Origin: Ceratotherium simum simum
Lineage: Eukaryota > Chordata > Mammalia > Perissodactyla > Rhinocerotidae
Direction: 5' to 3'
Assembly: GCF_000283155.1 (NCBI RefSeq)
Contig: NW_004454163.1
Coordinates: forward strand, 28,159,395-28,223,394
DNA length: 64,000 bases
Part shown: positions 44,145 to 55,560 of the stretch, piece by piece
How positions within the stretch are numbered: the first letter of the stretch is position 1
How the letters are laid out: every line of letters begins with the position of its first letter
Made by a program: the position numbers and the translations under genes
The notes under the pieces: model-generated
The model's input: only the letters and a program-made list of their open reading frames with translations
Told to the model about the DNA's origin: nothing
The model's database searches: none

Positions 44145-44575
44145 CTTTGGTATATTCAAGCAATGGAGTATCATAGAAAAGTGGAAATGGGTTAACTGGA
44201 GCTACCTGGGTCAACATGGATATAACACACAGACCTAATATTGAGCAGAAAAAGTCATACTAGAATAAACAAAGTATTTCATTTATATAAAGCTTAAAAA
44301 TGAAAAATGTTACAATATGTCACTTAGGGGATACATTTGTAAGTAATAAGAGTATAAGGAAATATGTGGAAATAATATTAAGTTCAGGATGGTGGTTAAA
44401 TCTGACTGGAATGGAGAGGGCTGAAATCAGGCAAGGGTGCACAAGGGGAGTGTTAACTCTATGGAAATGTTTCATATCTTCAGCTGGGTGTTGCATACAA
44501 GGGCATTTATTGTATGATTATTTATACTTTTTGTATATATTAAGAACTATTTAATAAACTGTTTACAAGTAATTT
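44145..44575 (+). repeat. L1 3' UTR end, sense
   Basis: The order 'tggtatattcaagcaatggagtatcat', 'ggagctacctgggtcaacatggatataacacacagacctaatattgagcagaaaaag', 'catttatataaagcttaaaaatg', 'taggggatacatttgt', 'ttcaggatggtggttaaatctga', 'tatcttcagctgggtgttgcatacaagggcatttattgta', 'gtatatattaagaactatttaataaa'. It is an old L1M subfamily. Confidence 0.88.
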
Positions 44576-46034
44576 CTAAGAACAGATGTTTTTATGCAAA
44601 GACCATCTCACGTTGTTCTAGGTTCTATTTGAGCCTCACTCCTTCCTCCCAAAAAGCCACTCTGCAATAATGTTACAGACCAATATACCACTAGAACTGG
44701 AAAGGGCTGTAGCCTCTAGCCAAAGGAAATCTTATCCTCAAGCAATATTTGATCCAATAAAACTTCAGAACAGTAAAAGATTTTGGAATCTCCCAGAACT
44801 GGTGTAATGTGCTTTAACAGGATTATATAAGTGTTTGTTTTCGAAGGGATTTTGTTTTATGCACATTATATAACTGCACTAGTCTGGCCTGTCTTTGAAT
44901 GAGAAAGAACCATTGGTGCCTGCAGCTATTTCTTGAGAAGGCTCCAGAGCTCACTCAGAAAAATCATCCCACCAACCCCTAGATGGATACATGAGCTGAG
45001 CCTGAGACCGAGACCAAAGGTGACGAGGTGCATTCTCTACAGAGCCAGGTAGCAACGTGAATTTCGGCACACAGCTCTTCCCTTCTCTTCCAAAGCCCCT
45101 GGGGATTCATGGGCTGCCAACAGGTCAGCAGCAAGAGTTCAACATGGGCACAAGCCAAAAAGCCTCTTTACGCACAACAATCAACTTTTGAGATGCCCTC
45201 AAGCCAACGCCCTTTGAATCAGGTTCACCCAGCTTTCCGAATTGCTTTTACTGTGTGGGCCTCATGCTCTGGCACAAAGAAAATGAGGAAATGAAACTCG
45301 CTGCAGTAGCATGCTTGTTGTCAAAGAATTAGAAGGTATGAGACATCCATTGGCAGATCTCACGACTGGTCTGGCTCGTCCAACGTGAGAACAATGTTGT
45401 CTTGAGTCGTGCTCAGACACCACACAGCAGCTCTGCCATCAATGCATGGCCTTCGTAATTTATTAGGTGTCACTGAGCTGGTTACACTCAGCATCCACAC
45501 CTGCTTCTGGCTGAGGGCTGGCAAGCGTGCCAGTCAGGACTGGAGAGTGATAATGAAGAAAAGGACTGACTCCTAGGATACTTGTTTGTATGTAGGCTTT
45601 CTGACTCGGAGCACAGTTCAGAAGGAAAAGCACAGCAACCAAAACTTCAGAAAGCAGAAAGACGATTCAAAACTCTTTTTAGGAGACGTCCATACTTGGG
45701 CAAAGCAGAAGCTTGTCAAAAAGCATTTCTCTGATTGCAGAAAAACAGCATTCATGACACTGAACTAAAAGCTTCAAAACTGAGCCTGAGGCTTAAGCAT
45801 CAAGTTCAGGTTGAAGTATATACCGATAGAAGTATATAAGCAACTGGAAAACAGATGTCTAAAAAGTGTTAGGAGCAGGGCGAGGTCTATCTAGTTTGCT
45901 GTCTTAAAGCTATTCAGACTGCACACTTTGAGCCCTGCTCAGATGTGATAGACTGCTGGGGCTTTGCATCATTACTCATACCCCTGAGCCAGTGGAGCCC
46001 CCTGCTAAGAGTTCCTGGAATTCACAGGTCGAAG
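44576..46034. other. Unassigned, mostly unique sequence
   Basis: About 1.45 kb without a recognised repeat, exon or RNA gene. Confidence 0.45.
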
Positions 46035-46114
46035 CAGGAAACCTACAGTGTGGGCTTCAAGGATGGTGCCTGAACAGGAAACCTACAGTGTGGGCTTCAA
46101 GGATGGTGCCTGAA
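46035..46114 (+). repeat. Perfect 2 x 40 bp tandem duplication
   Basis: The 40-bp unit (46035-46074, starting CAGGAAACCTACAGTGTGGG and ending GGATGGTGCCTGAA) is repeated without a single mismatch at 46075-46114. It is not part of any dispersed repeat that I recognise. Zero divergence means a very recent duplication or an assembly artefact. Confidence 0.98.
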
Positions 46115-46179
46115 CAAGTCTTTGCTCACCTTTGAGTGGGTTAAGAGTGACTGAGGCAAATCCCAAGTGTCGAATAAGA

Positions 46180-46265
46180 TCTTCACACAGCTAATATGTA
46201 ATGAAGGCAAGATGGGAACCACTGTGTTCTGAAGCCTCAGCCCCATACTGTGCTATGGGAGTTGC
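46180..46265 (-). repeat. MIR fragment, antisense (probable)
   Basis: The segment 'tcacacagctaatatgtaatgaaggcaagatgggaaccactgtgttctgaagcctcagccccatactgtgctatg' matches antisense MIR (tcacacagctagtaagtggcagagctgggat..). It is short. Confidence 0.55.
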
Positions 46266-46684
46266 ACCATGTAGATGATTCTTAAGATATGCCTCCTATG
46301 ACTTCCTTTTACTTAGAAGTAGTTGAGGAAAAGAACCCAAAAGGCAGTCAACTAAAAAGGCTTCTTTTGCTTCTTCATTCATTTTTTTCTTCTTTTTTTA
46401 ACATAGCTCCAGCCAACCATCTCATAGATAAGATGTGAGGAATAAAGAAGAGATAATTCCTGCTCTGATTGAGAAGACAAGACTCACACACTGAAAGAAT
46501 TAGAGACTGTGACCAGAGGGCATATAATTACGTGCTAAATTGCATGGTATGGACTTTAAACCCTAAAGGAATTCAGAGTAGACAGACCTCAAGGAAGCCC
46601 CCTGACAGGGGCTTGAGGTGGGGGTGGGGTAAGGAAGAGCAAAGACCCGTACTTCAGGGGAAGTGACTGCAGGAAAGACAGGAG
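46266..46684. other. Unassigned sequence
   Basis: No repeat or exon was recognised. Confidence 0.45.
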
Positions 46685-46713
46685 GTGTGTGTGCACACGC
46701 GTGTGCACATGTA
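46685..46713. repeat. Alternating purine-pyrimidine tract with 20-bp perfect palindrome
   Basis: 29 bases alternate strictly purine/pyrimidine. Inside, 46690-46709 is a perfect palindrome, TGTGCACACGCGTGTGCACA. Such tracts favour Z-DNA or cruciform structure under negative supercoiling. A function is not implied. Confidence 0.9.
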
Positions 46714-47250
46714 AGGATAACCACCCAACCACAGAGTGGCCAGTAGGGCACAGGAATCATTTGTCACCATTTAAGCAGGGTCAAAATACAAACTGTAAAG
46801 TGTATTTTCTGTCATTGTGTGTTTTGCACTAGAGAGAGGTTTTTGTGTATACAGAAAAGATCATTCTCAAGTTACTTTTGAATTTTAATTTTAAAAATTC
46901 ATATGTAATGTATTCAAGTTTACAAATTCAAGTCCCTCCTTAAGAATTAAAGTTCATCTTACACATCTTCTATATAAACACATTTTGACAATTATTTTTG
47001 AGGGGGATTTTACAAATTATACTCAGTGTTTTAAACTGCATTCAGAAATTTTAAGGGATCATTAGAGTACTTCACTTGTCTAACAACTTAACACTTCGAA
47101 TTCAACAAAGTTTCAATATGATTAGTTCTTAACGTCTCTCATGTTCCCATACTTGTAAACATAGGTTTAAACCTCTTACTCGATTACCTATTTTATATTT
47201 AAGCACAAGGATAATGTTTTTCTCTCATGGGAAACATTTTTATCAATTTT
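46714..47250. other. Unassigned, strongly AT-rich sequence
   Basis: No repeat family was recognised. The segment from about 46865 to 47250 is AT-rich with few simple repeats. Confidence 0.45.
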
Positions 47251-47260
47251 AAATAGTGAT

Positions 47261-47473
47261 TTTTTTTTTTAAAGATTTTATTTATTTATTTATTCCCTCC
47301 AAAGCCCCAGTAGATAGTTGTATGTCATAGCTGCACATCCTTCTAGTTGCTGTATGTGGGATGCGGCCTCAGCATGGCAGGAGAAGCGGTGCGTCGGCGT
47401 GCGCCCGGGATCCGAACCCGGGCCGCCAGCAGCGGAGCGCACGCTCTTAACCGCTAAGCCATGGGGCAGGCCC
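47261..47473 (-). mobile_element. ERE1 SINE, antisense
   Basis: A T-rich tail, 'ctccaaagccccagtagatagttgtatgtcatagc', 'gtatgtgggatgcggcctcagcatggcagg', the antisense B box GGATCCGAACC, 'gctcttaaccgctaagccatggggcaggccc'. The target duplication is AAATAGTGAT (47251-47260) and AAACAGTGAT (47474-47483). One head base is changed (GGCCTGCCC for GGCCGGCCC). Confidence 0.95.
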
Positions 47474-47483
47474 AAACAGTGAT

Positions 47484-48055
47484 ATTTAAAACAAATGTAC
47501 ACAGATTGGTCTTTAAACAGAAAGTGCTTATTTATTTTTTTTACATAGTTTTCACTTTGATTTAAAACACATTTAATCCACTAAAGATCAATCATACCTT
47601 CCCTAATAATTTCTGAATTGCCTTCTTAAGCTAATTTTGGGAGATATTTTTTCAACTGGCTGGGTTTGCACCTTGACAGAATGTGGAGTAGACATCTGGG
47701 GCGATTTTTCTCAACACCCTGTATGATGGTTATATTGTCAATGCAATCCAGAAGAAATGGCCTCACAGCCCACACCCCTAGCACTTAAGTACAGGTTACC
47801 AGTCTCTCCATCCTGATGAGCCCGAACACTGGGATTGTAGGCAACTTCCTTCAAAGCCTAGGTTAGAGTTCATTTCTCTGGCTCTTACCCCATCTCTCTC
47901 AAGACTGTCCACCTCTGTGGTCACAGTTCTAAAGTTGAGCTGATGACACAGTTCTCTTGACTTCCGTTAACTTGGTATAAAATGGGGTAACATTATCCTA
48001 CCCACGTGTGTCTCAGAGTTGATTTCCGAACATGTTAAAGTGTGAGATAGAAACG
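47484..48055. other. Unassigned sequence
   Basis: No repeat or exon was recognised. Confidence 0.45.
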
Positions 48056-48912
48056 TGTTCCAGTCACAACTCATCATGCTCCCCTACACCTCCACCCTAA
48101 ACCATAGCATATTCCAGCTCTAGTTAATGGCACACCCAGATGCCCAAGCCAGAAACCCACGAGTTCTGTGACTCCTTCCTTGCCTCACTCAGCACATCTA
48201 ATTACAAATGCCAGACAACCAGTGTCCAGTTTTCTTTGGATCTTTCCCTCTTCTCCACTGGTCCTGTCTATGACGGAGACTGGAATCTCATCATGTCTTG
48301 ATTAGAAGACTACCCATAGCTCAGTATCCTAACCAGTCTCCCCTGTACACATCTTCCACTCTACCAAAGTGACCTTCAACACACATTCTGATGGTGTCAA
48401 CCACTAGCCTTTCAAGCCTGAAATGGTTTCCTATTATCTACAAGGTCATCCCTTAGGATTTGTAAGGCTGTTCAAAGCTTTATTTCCAGTTTAATTCCCA
48501 AGCAGAATCCCTTGCTCTTCTTTGTTCCCTAACAACATGCTCATCCACGCTCTGCACTTTCACCCACCAATTCCTCCTGAACAGAACAGCCTGCTCTGTC
48601 CACTCATCAGATGCCATTCCTCATTCCAGGATCATTTCCAACATCATCTGCACTGGTCAAGCCTTTCCTGATTGGCGGTCAGAAAAAAAAGATTGATCAC
48701 CTCTTATGTGTGTTTCCATCACATTTGTTATACACCTCGACCATAGTGAACTACAGTATTCAGTTTATCTCCTAAATAGGTTGTGAACATAGGACAGGAG
48801 CTGTTTTATTCTTTATCAACACTGTACTTGGCCTTTATTTAACCTGCTGCCTTGTTCCATGAAGTTTATGAGGTTCTTCTTGGCACAAAGTAGGTGCTAA
48901 ATAAATGTCCTC
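48056..48912 (+). repeat. L2 LINE C-terminal ORF2 and 3' end, sense
   Basis: L2 order: 'gatgcccaagccagaaacccacgagttctgtgactccttccttgcctcactcagcacatctaattac', 'gattagaagactacccatagctcagtatcctaaccagtctcccctg', 'aaagtgaccttcaacac', 'cctgaaatggtttcctattatctacaaggtcatccc', 'gtccactcatcagatgccattcctcattcc', 'catcacatttgttatac', 'aaataggttgtgaacataggacaggagctgttttattctttatc', 'cttggcacaaagtaggtgctaaataaatg'. It is about 860 bp and inactive. Confidence 0.9.
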
Positions 48913-50054
48913 CCCAACCTGACACAGACACCACCATAGAAGGCAAGATCCACACGGGAACTTGGTTTGTTCACTGACACAGCTAAGACAGCACATGTAG
49001 TAAATATTCGATATTTGCAGAAGAGGAGGAAAGGGAACGAGACGAAAGCAGGCAAGCAAGTTCCTTTAGAAGAAAGGGGACACTCTCCAAGGGGACTGTT
49101 ACTAGTAGTAAAATCTTAAAAAAAAAAAAAAAACCTACCACCATGGCCATATCAGGATCAAGGGGAAATCCTAACAAAGTCACAGAAGCCAGAGCAACAA
49201 AGCCCTGCTGTGATGCAATAACAAGGTACAGATCACATGAACGGGAGGCCTGGCCTCCTTCCAGCGAGCACACACCCGGTGCCTCCCTCCTGACCCAAGG
49301 GCCCACTTGAGGACCAATGGGAGATGAGCTCTCGAGGACTTTCCAGAGCTGGAAAATGGGGGCAGGCCTGCCAAACAAGTGAGGGCCGCAGTGGGGTCTG
49401 TGCAGGGGAGCGTGCAGTATTGGGTGGAGGAAGGGGGGAGATCAAGAGATGACCGATTTAGGGAATGCTCACTTTAAACAAAAGTTGGCAAAAATGGAAA
49501 AAGAAAACACAGAAGTGAGCCAGAGGAGGCCCTGAAAAATGATGGCCACGCAATTTATGGGAGACCCCAAATGTGGTTAATACAAACACTGAGGAAAAAA
49601 ATTTCAGGTTAAGTAGCATTATCTAAAATATTTGGAAAGTTGGATCAGTTTCAAGTCTAGATATTAAGAACGTGACAAACGGAAGAGCTGCCCCTTTCCC
49701 TTCTTGCTTGGGATTATGGCTCCTCAGGGAGGAAACAGGTCCCCCGGGCTGGAGGGAGGTAGTGCCATCTTGGCTGGAATTTGTCTCTTGTGAAACTCCC
49801 TCAGAGGCTTGGTGCCAAATCCATTTCTTCAGTTCTGGCTCTTCCAAGGGCCCGGTCGCCTTCATCCTTCTCCCACCCAGCACCAGAAGCTTGGTGCATG
49901 GGAGAGAGTCCATTAACATTGGAGGGATTCCAGGATTAAACAAGTTGCATTACATTTCCCAGAAACTGATTCTCAATGTAATAACCAAAGAATTTCACAC
50001 AACGGTCAAAGCGTGATAAATGGATTGCCAAATTTAATTTGAAAGTCCACTCGG
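48913..50054. other. Unassigned; A-run near 49118
   Basis: No repeat family or exon was recognised. There is an A15-17 run at about 49118-49134. Overlapping frames of 131 codons (48983-49378, minus), and 106 and 114 codons (49623-50016), are on opposite strands and without domains. Confidence 0.4.
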
Positions 50055-50156
50055 ATGGAAGCCTGTTTTTTCATCCTAACTCTGCCACTGACTAACTGGG
50101 TAATGTTGGACAAGTGGGTCATCATTCTGGGCTTCAGCTTCTCATAGGGTTGATGT
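50055..50156 (+). repeat. MIR fragment, sense
   Basis: The segment 'tcatcctaactctgccactgactaactgggtaatgttggacaagtgggtcatcattctgggcttcagcttctcatagggttgatgtg' is the MIR core. Confidence 0.75.
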
Positions 50157-50161
50157 GAAGC

Positions 50162-50316
50162 CACTGATTCTCAACCGTGGCTGCACAAATCTAGCTGTCC
50201 AGCTTCCACCCCACACCAATTACATCAGGATCTTTGGGAGTGCAACCCAAGCATCAGTTTTCACAAAAGCTTCCCAGGCGATTCCAATGAGCAGCCAAAG
50301 TTGGGAACCATTGCAC
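50162..50316 (+). mobile_element. MER5A-type hAT-Charlie MITE
   Basis: It starts CACTGATTCTCAACCGTGGC and ends 'ccaatgagcagccaaagttgggaaccattg', with the terminal inverted repeats recognisable. Inside are 'ccaccccacaccaattacatcaggatctttgggagtgcaacccaagcatcag' and 'aaaagcttcccaggcgattcc'. It is nearly full length. Confidence 0.88.
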
Positions 50317-51821
50317 TACAGGAATTTACAATACAATGACAACGATACTCAAGATAATCAATGGATTGTGGCTTCATGCGATTGGGGGGCTGAAAGAATT
50401 ATTCTGGAATCTCCTTAGAAACAGGAACAATATGTTTCTTTTGCATTTCCCATCGCTCCCTGAACACCTGAGGCATTCAGTAACTCCTCCTTTGATGTCA
50501 AAGGTAATTTTGAAATGCTTACAGATTAAAGTCTGAGATTCTTTGTTTAGCAAAACCACGAAGATGGCACCTTCACTGCCATAAACCCAGACTATGGCAA
50601 AGGCATCCCCTGAAAACATGCTCCTTAGCCCGAAGGTCAGCTGCTGAGAAAAAGAACAGGAAACATGAGAAAGGTGATTTTATTTAAAATGAAGAGAAAT
50701 GCAATTTTCCATCAGAGAGATGAGCGCCCGTCTTTGGCCAAGAGCAGGTCACAGGGCAGGAGGGCTGAAAGCTGGAGGCAAACACCGCTCGGGGTACTTT
50801 TTCAGAGATCTCCCCCGATGGGTTGGAAGCAACGCCTGTGTTGCTCTGGCTGACCTTTGACTCATCCCAGCACCTTTTCCTGGAGAATTTCACCATCAGG
50901 TTTTTCATTTTTAGGCTCCATATCAGCAGAAACATTTTGAAACAATTCTTCTCTGATTTGGGGATTACTAAGGTCAGACCTGAGCCATGCTGACCTTGGG
51001 GCCTCCACATCTGCAAATGTTCCCATTTGATCATCACCTCTGCCCGCTGAAAAGAACACGGCACAGCGCCTGAGCTAATCAAGTCAGTATGTGATTTTCA
51101 CGTCATGCATGATTAATCAGACACTCCATAAATTAACTGATGGATCATCTCACCCGCCTCGAAGAAAGATTTGTGTAAGTGGATCTAGGATCTTTTAGAG
51201 TTAAGTAATTAAAAATCTAAGAACCCAAAGATAACCAATTTGAACTATGCTTAATTATGTATAAAAGTTAAATGTCCCCCATAACTATGGATTAATACTT
51301 TAAATTTTGCGGTAGTTTGTGTGCAATTTAAAGATGTAAAATTTGAAGCAGCCAACTCTTGTTCCCATAAGTCTAGCAGTGTAACTTCCAGAAGTCTACA
51401 TCCAACACGTCCTCCTTAGAAAAGTCTTCCTGTGGAACTAACCTTGAGGGCTATCAAAAGGTGTCTGTGTCTCTACTTGGGACAAAAGAAAGTGCTCAGA
51501 ATTTATTATGATGTACCTGTGAACTACCCAGAGTTTTTAAAAAGCAATAGTTTAATTACTTATTTTGAGACTGAGAAACTTTACATAACTGTATTTTATT
51601 TTACAGAGTAAGATGGAGAGACAGAATGAATGTACGCTACCCCAGGTATTATGTGAAACAGTTACTTATTTCAATTAGGATTGTTAAACCTTCATAATGA
51701 AAAATCATGCAAGGGTTTTATACTGGCTTTTAGCACTTATTTTTTCTTCTCTTATAAATAAAAAAAATTAAAGGAAAATAGAAAATGACTTGAAAACCTT
51801 GAATATATATCAGCCCCACAG
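50317..51821. other. Unassigned unique sequence
   Basis: About 1.5 kb with no repeat family. The longest frame of the window (132 codons, 50684-51082, minus) lies here without a recognisable domain. 51060-51350 is repeat-free and AT-rich with TAAT-core words ('gcatgattaatcagacactccataaattaactgatgg'). Confidence 0.45.
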
Positions 51822-52032
51822 TACAGTCATGCATCACTTAATGACAGAGATACGTTCTGAGAAATGCATCACTAGGTGATTTCGTCATTGTGCTAACATC
51901 GCACAGTGTACACATACAAACCTAGATGGCAGAGCCTACTACACACCTAGGCTATATGGGACTAATCTTATGGAACCACCGTCGTATGAGATCCACTGCT
52001 GACCGAAACGTCATTGTGCAGCACGTAACTAC
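51822..52032 (+). mobile_element. TcMar-Tigger MITE, internally deleted
   Basis: A TA target is followed by CAGTCATGCATCACTTAATG, 'gagatacgttctgagaaatgcatcactaggtgatttcgtcattgtgc', 'cacaaacctagatgg'-like, 'gcctactacacacctaggctatatgg', then directly 'aatcttatggaaccaccgtcgtatgag' and 'gaccgaaacgtcattgtgcagcacgtaact'. Start and end are inverted copies. The middle of the longer family member is missing. Confidence 0.88.
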
Positions 52033-52669
52033 AGCATTTGGCAGGATCCCAGCTTGGTTGCAAAATGGGAAGGGCTTCTAGAATAATGTTCCTGCACTGG
52101 CCAGGCCTGTCAGGGCAAAAAACTTCAATTCACTGTGGAAGAAACCACAGATGGGTAAAGCAGGTATGAGGAGGGGATGGTGCAGTCCAACTTGGAGCTG
52201 AAGTCATGACAAAGCATAGCGTGTGTAAAAGGATCTGAAAGACCACACCTTTCTCAGAAGGGTTCAGGACCCCAGAACACAACACCAAGGAACTGGGGAC
52301 CCAGGAGCTGCCAAGAAATGGTGCATCACTCACTGGTGGACCTGTCCTCCTACCACCCAGCTCTGAAACAAACAACCCACAACAAACCCCACACACACTC
52401 AGTGATCAAGCAAATGCAGTTCTCAAGTCTGTACTTAGTCTGAAGGTGTAGAGATGGATAGTCCCTCAGGACAAGTTGAATCAGCCCCTCATTACATTAG
52501 AGGACTAATCACAGTTCTCTTTCTAGATGGCTCCACTGCCTGACAATCTGCATTGGGTCAAAGGAGTCAAAGATTTTTGCTTTAAAATCACTCAGTGAAG
52601 CCGCTCAGACAGATGACATTGCTGGGCCACCCACCCTTGCACAGAGAGGAGACAGACACATGAATAAAT
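52033..52669. other. Unassigned sequence
   Basis: No repeat, exon or RNA gene was recognised. Confidence 0.45.
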
Positions 52670-52915
52670 AACCCTCAATAATGATTACTGCAAGTTACTG
52701 AATATACGCCTACTGCATGCCTCACATTGCAGAGGTTGTAACCAAATCCCACACCAACCCTCAAGGAATATAGAATTATTTCCATTTTACAGGTGAGCAA
52801 AAAGAGGCTCAGAGGTGAGAAACGTGCCAGAGTCACACTGCTGGTGAGTAAGCTCAGATCTCCCTGATTCCGAAGCCTATCTATCCTCTATCACTTGCAC
52901 GGCCCAAGCCCCCAG
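52670..52915 (-). repeat. MIR SINE, antisense
   Basis: The segment 'gcctactgcatgcctcacattgcagagg', 'ccctcaaggaatatagaattatttccattttacaggtgagcaaaaagaggctcagaggtgagaaacgtgccagagtcacactgctggtgagtaagctcagatct' is antisense MIR. Confidence 0.9.
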
Positions 52916-53804
52916 ATGAAAGAAAGGGAGGGTCTGTGTTTGGGGGGCGAGGCACAGCCACTGTCTCTTTATTTTTTGCCTTAACATCAGAAATATTAGC
53001 TTAACTCCCCATGGGGAACCTGCCATACAAGTGATGAGCAGTAGGCAACTCACAGCTGTCACCCTTGGTTACGAAGTCCAGCCGTGGACTCGCCAAGACT
53101 CCAGCACTACCCGACACCCCCATAACCGCTACGCAAAGAAACCTGCCTGAACGTGTCCTCTCCAACTCCCAGCCCTGGCACTAAATAAATCAAAGCCCGC
53201 CTTCTCTCAGCGTCTTTCCACCTCGTCTGTATCTGCTCACCTTCTTCCCAGGTCGGATGTTCACTTGCTGTTTTCTCTTCCCTGGTAAATGCCAAGGGTG
53301 ATTCCTGCCTGTGGTCCAAGTGTTCAAGAGGGCATCCATTCATGGGGCCACCCATCCTAAGTCCTGTGTGGATGAAATAACGGGCACAGACAGTCCTTTA
53401 ATCTGATCTGCCCAAATGAGCAGCCTGCCCTTCAAAGCAGCTGCTCCAAGCAGTTGTGTCTTTATTTCAACAATCCTGCCATTTCTCAGAACTTTGGGGG
53501 GAACTCATCTACTGAAATTATTTTCATAGTCTGCAACATATTCTGTTAAGTACTCTCACGAATAGCGACTCTTTCAGATTTGTTTACGTTTTTGTTAAGA
53601 GTCAGACATTATCCAGGGCTAAATCTGAAGAAAAAGTGATAGAGAATCCGAATACTGTTTGGGATCTAAAAGGTGTACAAACTACAGGATGAGACGGGCT
53701 CACCGATTTTGCCGGTTACTGCTTCCGCCGCCAGTTAACAGCTGCCCTTTGGTGAATGCTAAGTCCTCTGAAAATTTTCTCTACTCTTGAATCAACTGGG
53801 AACA
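52916..53804. other. Unassigned sequence
   Basis: No repeat or exon was recognised. 53560-53760 has several CpG dinucleotides ('ccgattttgccggttactgcttccgccgcc') in otherwise CpG-poor DNA. Confidence 0.45.
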
Positions 53805-53950
53805 CTATCATTGTCTACCATTTTACAAAAGGAAATGGCATGTGGTGAAGGCATGTGTCCAAGACACAGAACTAGGAGATGGCAGAGCAAATATTCAAAC
53901 CCACTTCTCTTCTATCCCACCAGCCATGCACTCTGCACTGGCCGCCCTAC
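53805..53950 (-). repeat. MIR SINE, antisense, partial
   Basis: The segment 'accattttacaaaaggaaatgg..gcatgtgtccaagacacagaactaggagatggcagagcaaatattcaaacccacttctcttctatcccaccagccatgcactctgca' is the antisense MIR 5' half. Confidence 0.8.
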
Positions 53951-55428
53951 TTCTCACTGAGCAAAGTCTGCATAAAGACAGGGTGTCTCCCTGGGTCATT
54001 CCTCCGAAGGACCACACCCAGGGAACACACAAATCCACGTAGCATGTACATGGCGGTGGGTCTTAAATTCTCATAAGTCTCATCCAATACATGCTCAGAG
54101 CCCACTGATATCCAGCCACACTTGAGGGGCTATACTTTTGACTTCAAGCTGTAGGACCCTTGTGGGGGAACATTCTGTTTACTAATTGTTTACCATTCCC
54201 TCCACCCTGAAGGATAAACACATCCACCAGCAGCCACAGAGAAGGGGGAGTTGGCGCTATTGAAAACATGGCTGTTTTGTTTTCAAGGACACACATGAAT
54301 TCAAAGGAATGCCTGATTTTGCAATCGAAAACACGCAAACTGAAAACAGAAGAAAGAAAGTCACAAGCAGCTAGCTCCTCACTTTGGGAGAGATGGGCCA
54401 AAGCTGTCAAAATGAATTGTGTGGTTTTTGTCAAACATGTTCCCTAGCGCATAGAGACCCAAACCACAAGGCCACTAGGAATAACTCGTTCCAAACGACA
54501 GGGGGGTGACGGACTGAACTTAGTAGCAGAATTACCTTTCTGCAGAAAAAGGAGGGTGGTCTGGCCAGGCCATAGCTGAGGTCAGCGGAAATACAACTTA
54601 AGACGACTGCCTGCCCACTTCTCGGAGCTTCTGGTCAAGAAAGGCTTTGCGACTCTAGCTGCCCTTCTCTTCCATTGCAAGGCTGGAAGAGGACATTATT
54701 GATATATCCTTCTCAGTGGCCAGACCCTAACATTTCAGCCTCAAATTCTCTTTGGCCTGTGATATAACCATTCCAAGGCTATGATAGAACATTTGGGACT
54801 CAGCTGCAAATACAAGAGCATCTTGGAGTTGAAACGAGAGGACGTGTGAGGTTAGGAAGAAGCGGAGAAAGAACATAAGCATCACTTCTGAAACATGCAA
54901 TAGATTTAAATTGTTTTCTAAGTTTTTAAAAATATTATTTGTGATTGTTGGAATACCAACATCTACTGAACACAACTTTCCAACCTCCGCATACTCTAGG
55001 GACTAAGCACAAAATACAGTCAGGCTTCCTGACACTTACGCAGCAGGCACAGTCAAGTTTTTAAATATAGTTGTGGAGGTGGTGGCTACAAAACAGCACG
55101 ACAGAGGACCCAGGGGGCCTCAGATTCCCCTGAGTACAAGCGCACAGCTGCAGCTGCTTCAAGTCTGAGAGGCTTTTGGACAAAGCAAAAAAGAAAGAAC
55201 AATCAAGCCTCAGACAAGCTCAGAGACAGACTTCCCACCAGCCCCTGTGGCGATGTGGGCCAGGTCACTCCACCTCCGCGGGCTTCACCAGTGTTTACCA
55301 AACCTCAGTCACTCCTGTAACCACCTGGGCTATGGTTACTTAGCTTTTATTATTATTCACTGACCTTGAAAAGGCAGACATTATCATGGATAAAGAAAAC
55401 AGTACATCATGATTATAAAGTGATGGTT
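53951..55428. other. Unassigned sequence
   Basis: About 1.5 kb. A short MIR-like phrase at about 55255-55295 ('ggccaggtcactccacctccgcgggcttca') is the only repeat hint. No exon was found. Confidence 0.45.
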
Positions 55429-55560
55429 CTCAACCATGGCTGCGCATTAGTCCCACTGGGTCAGTTAAACAGGTCACACACGCAGCTGAATCTCTGGGGG
55501 CGGGTGTGGGGGGCCAAGGCATCCATTGTTGTCAAACTCCCCAGGCTGAACACCAGTGTC
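55429..55560 (+). mobile_element. MER5A-type hAT-Charlie MITE, right end lost
   Basis: The segment GATGGTTCTCAACCATGGCT, 'gcattagtcccactgggtcag', 'gctgaatctctgggggcggg', 'aaggcatccattgttgtcaaactccccagg' follows MER5A order. The right inverted end is replaced by diverged sequence. Confidence 0.8.

Noticed and set aside
48983..49378. A 131-codon minus-strand frame with a hydrophobic, F-rich part.
   Set aside because: The F-run is the translation of the A15-17 homopolymer near 49118. The rest shows no domain.
50684..51082. The longest open frame in the window (132 codons, minus strand) as a gene.
   Set aside because: No domain, no conserved start context, overlapped by frames on the other strand. 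Length is within chance expectation for 64 kb.
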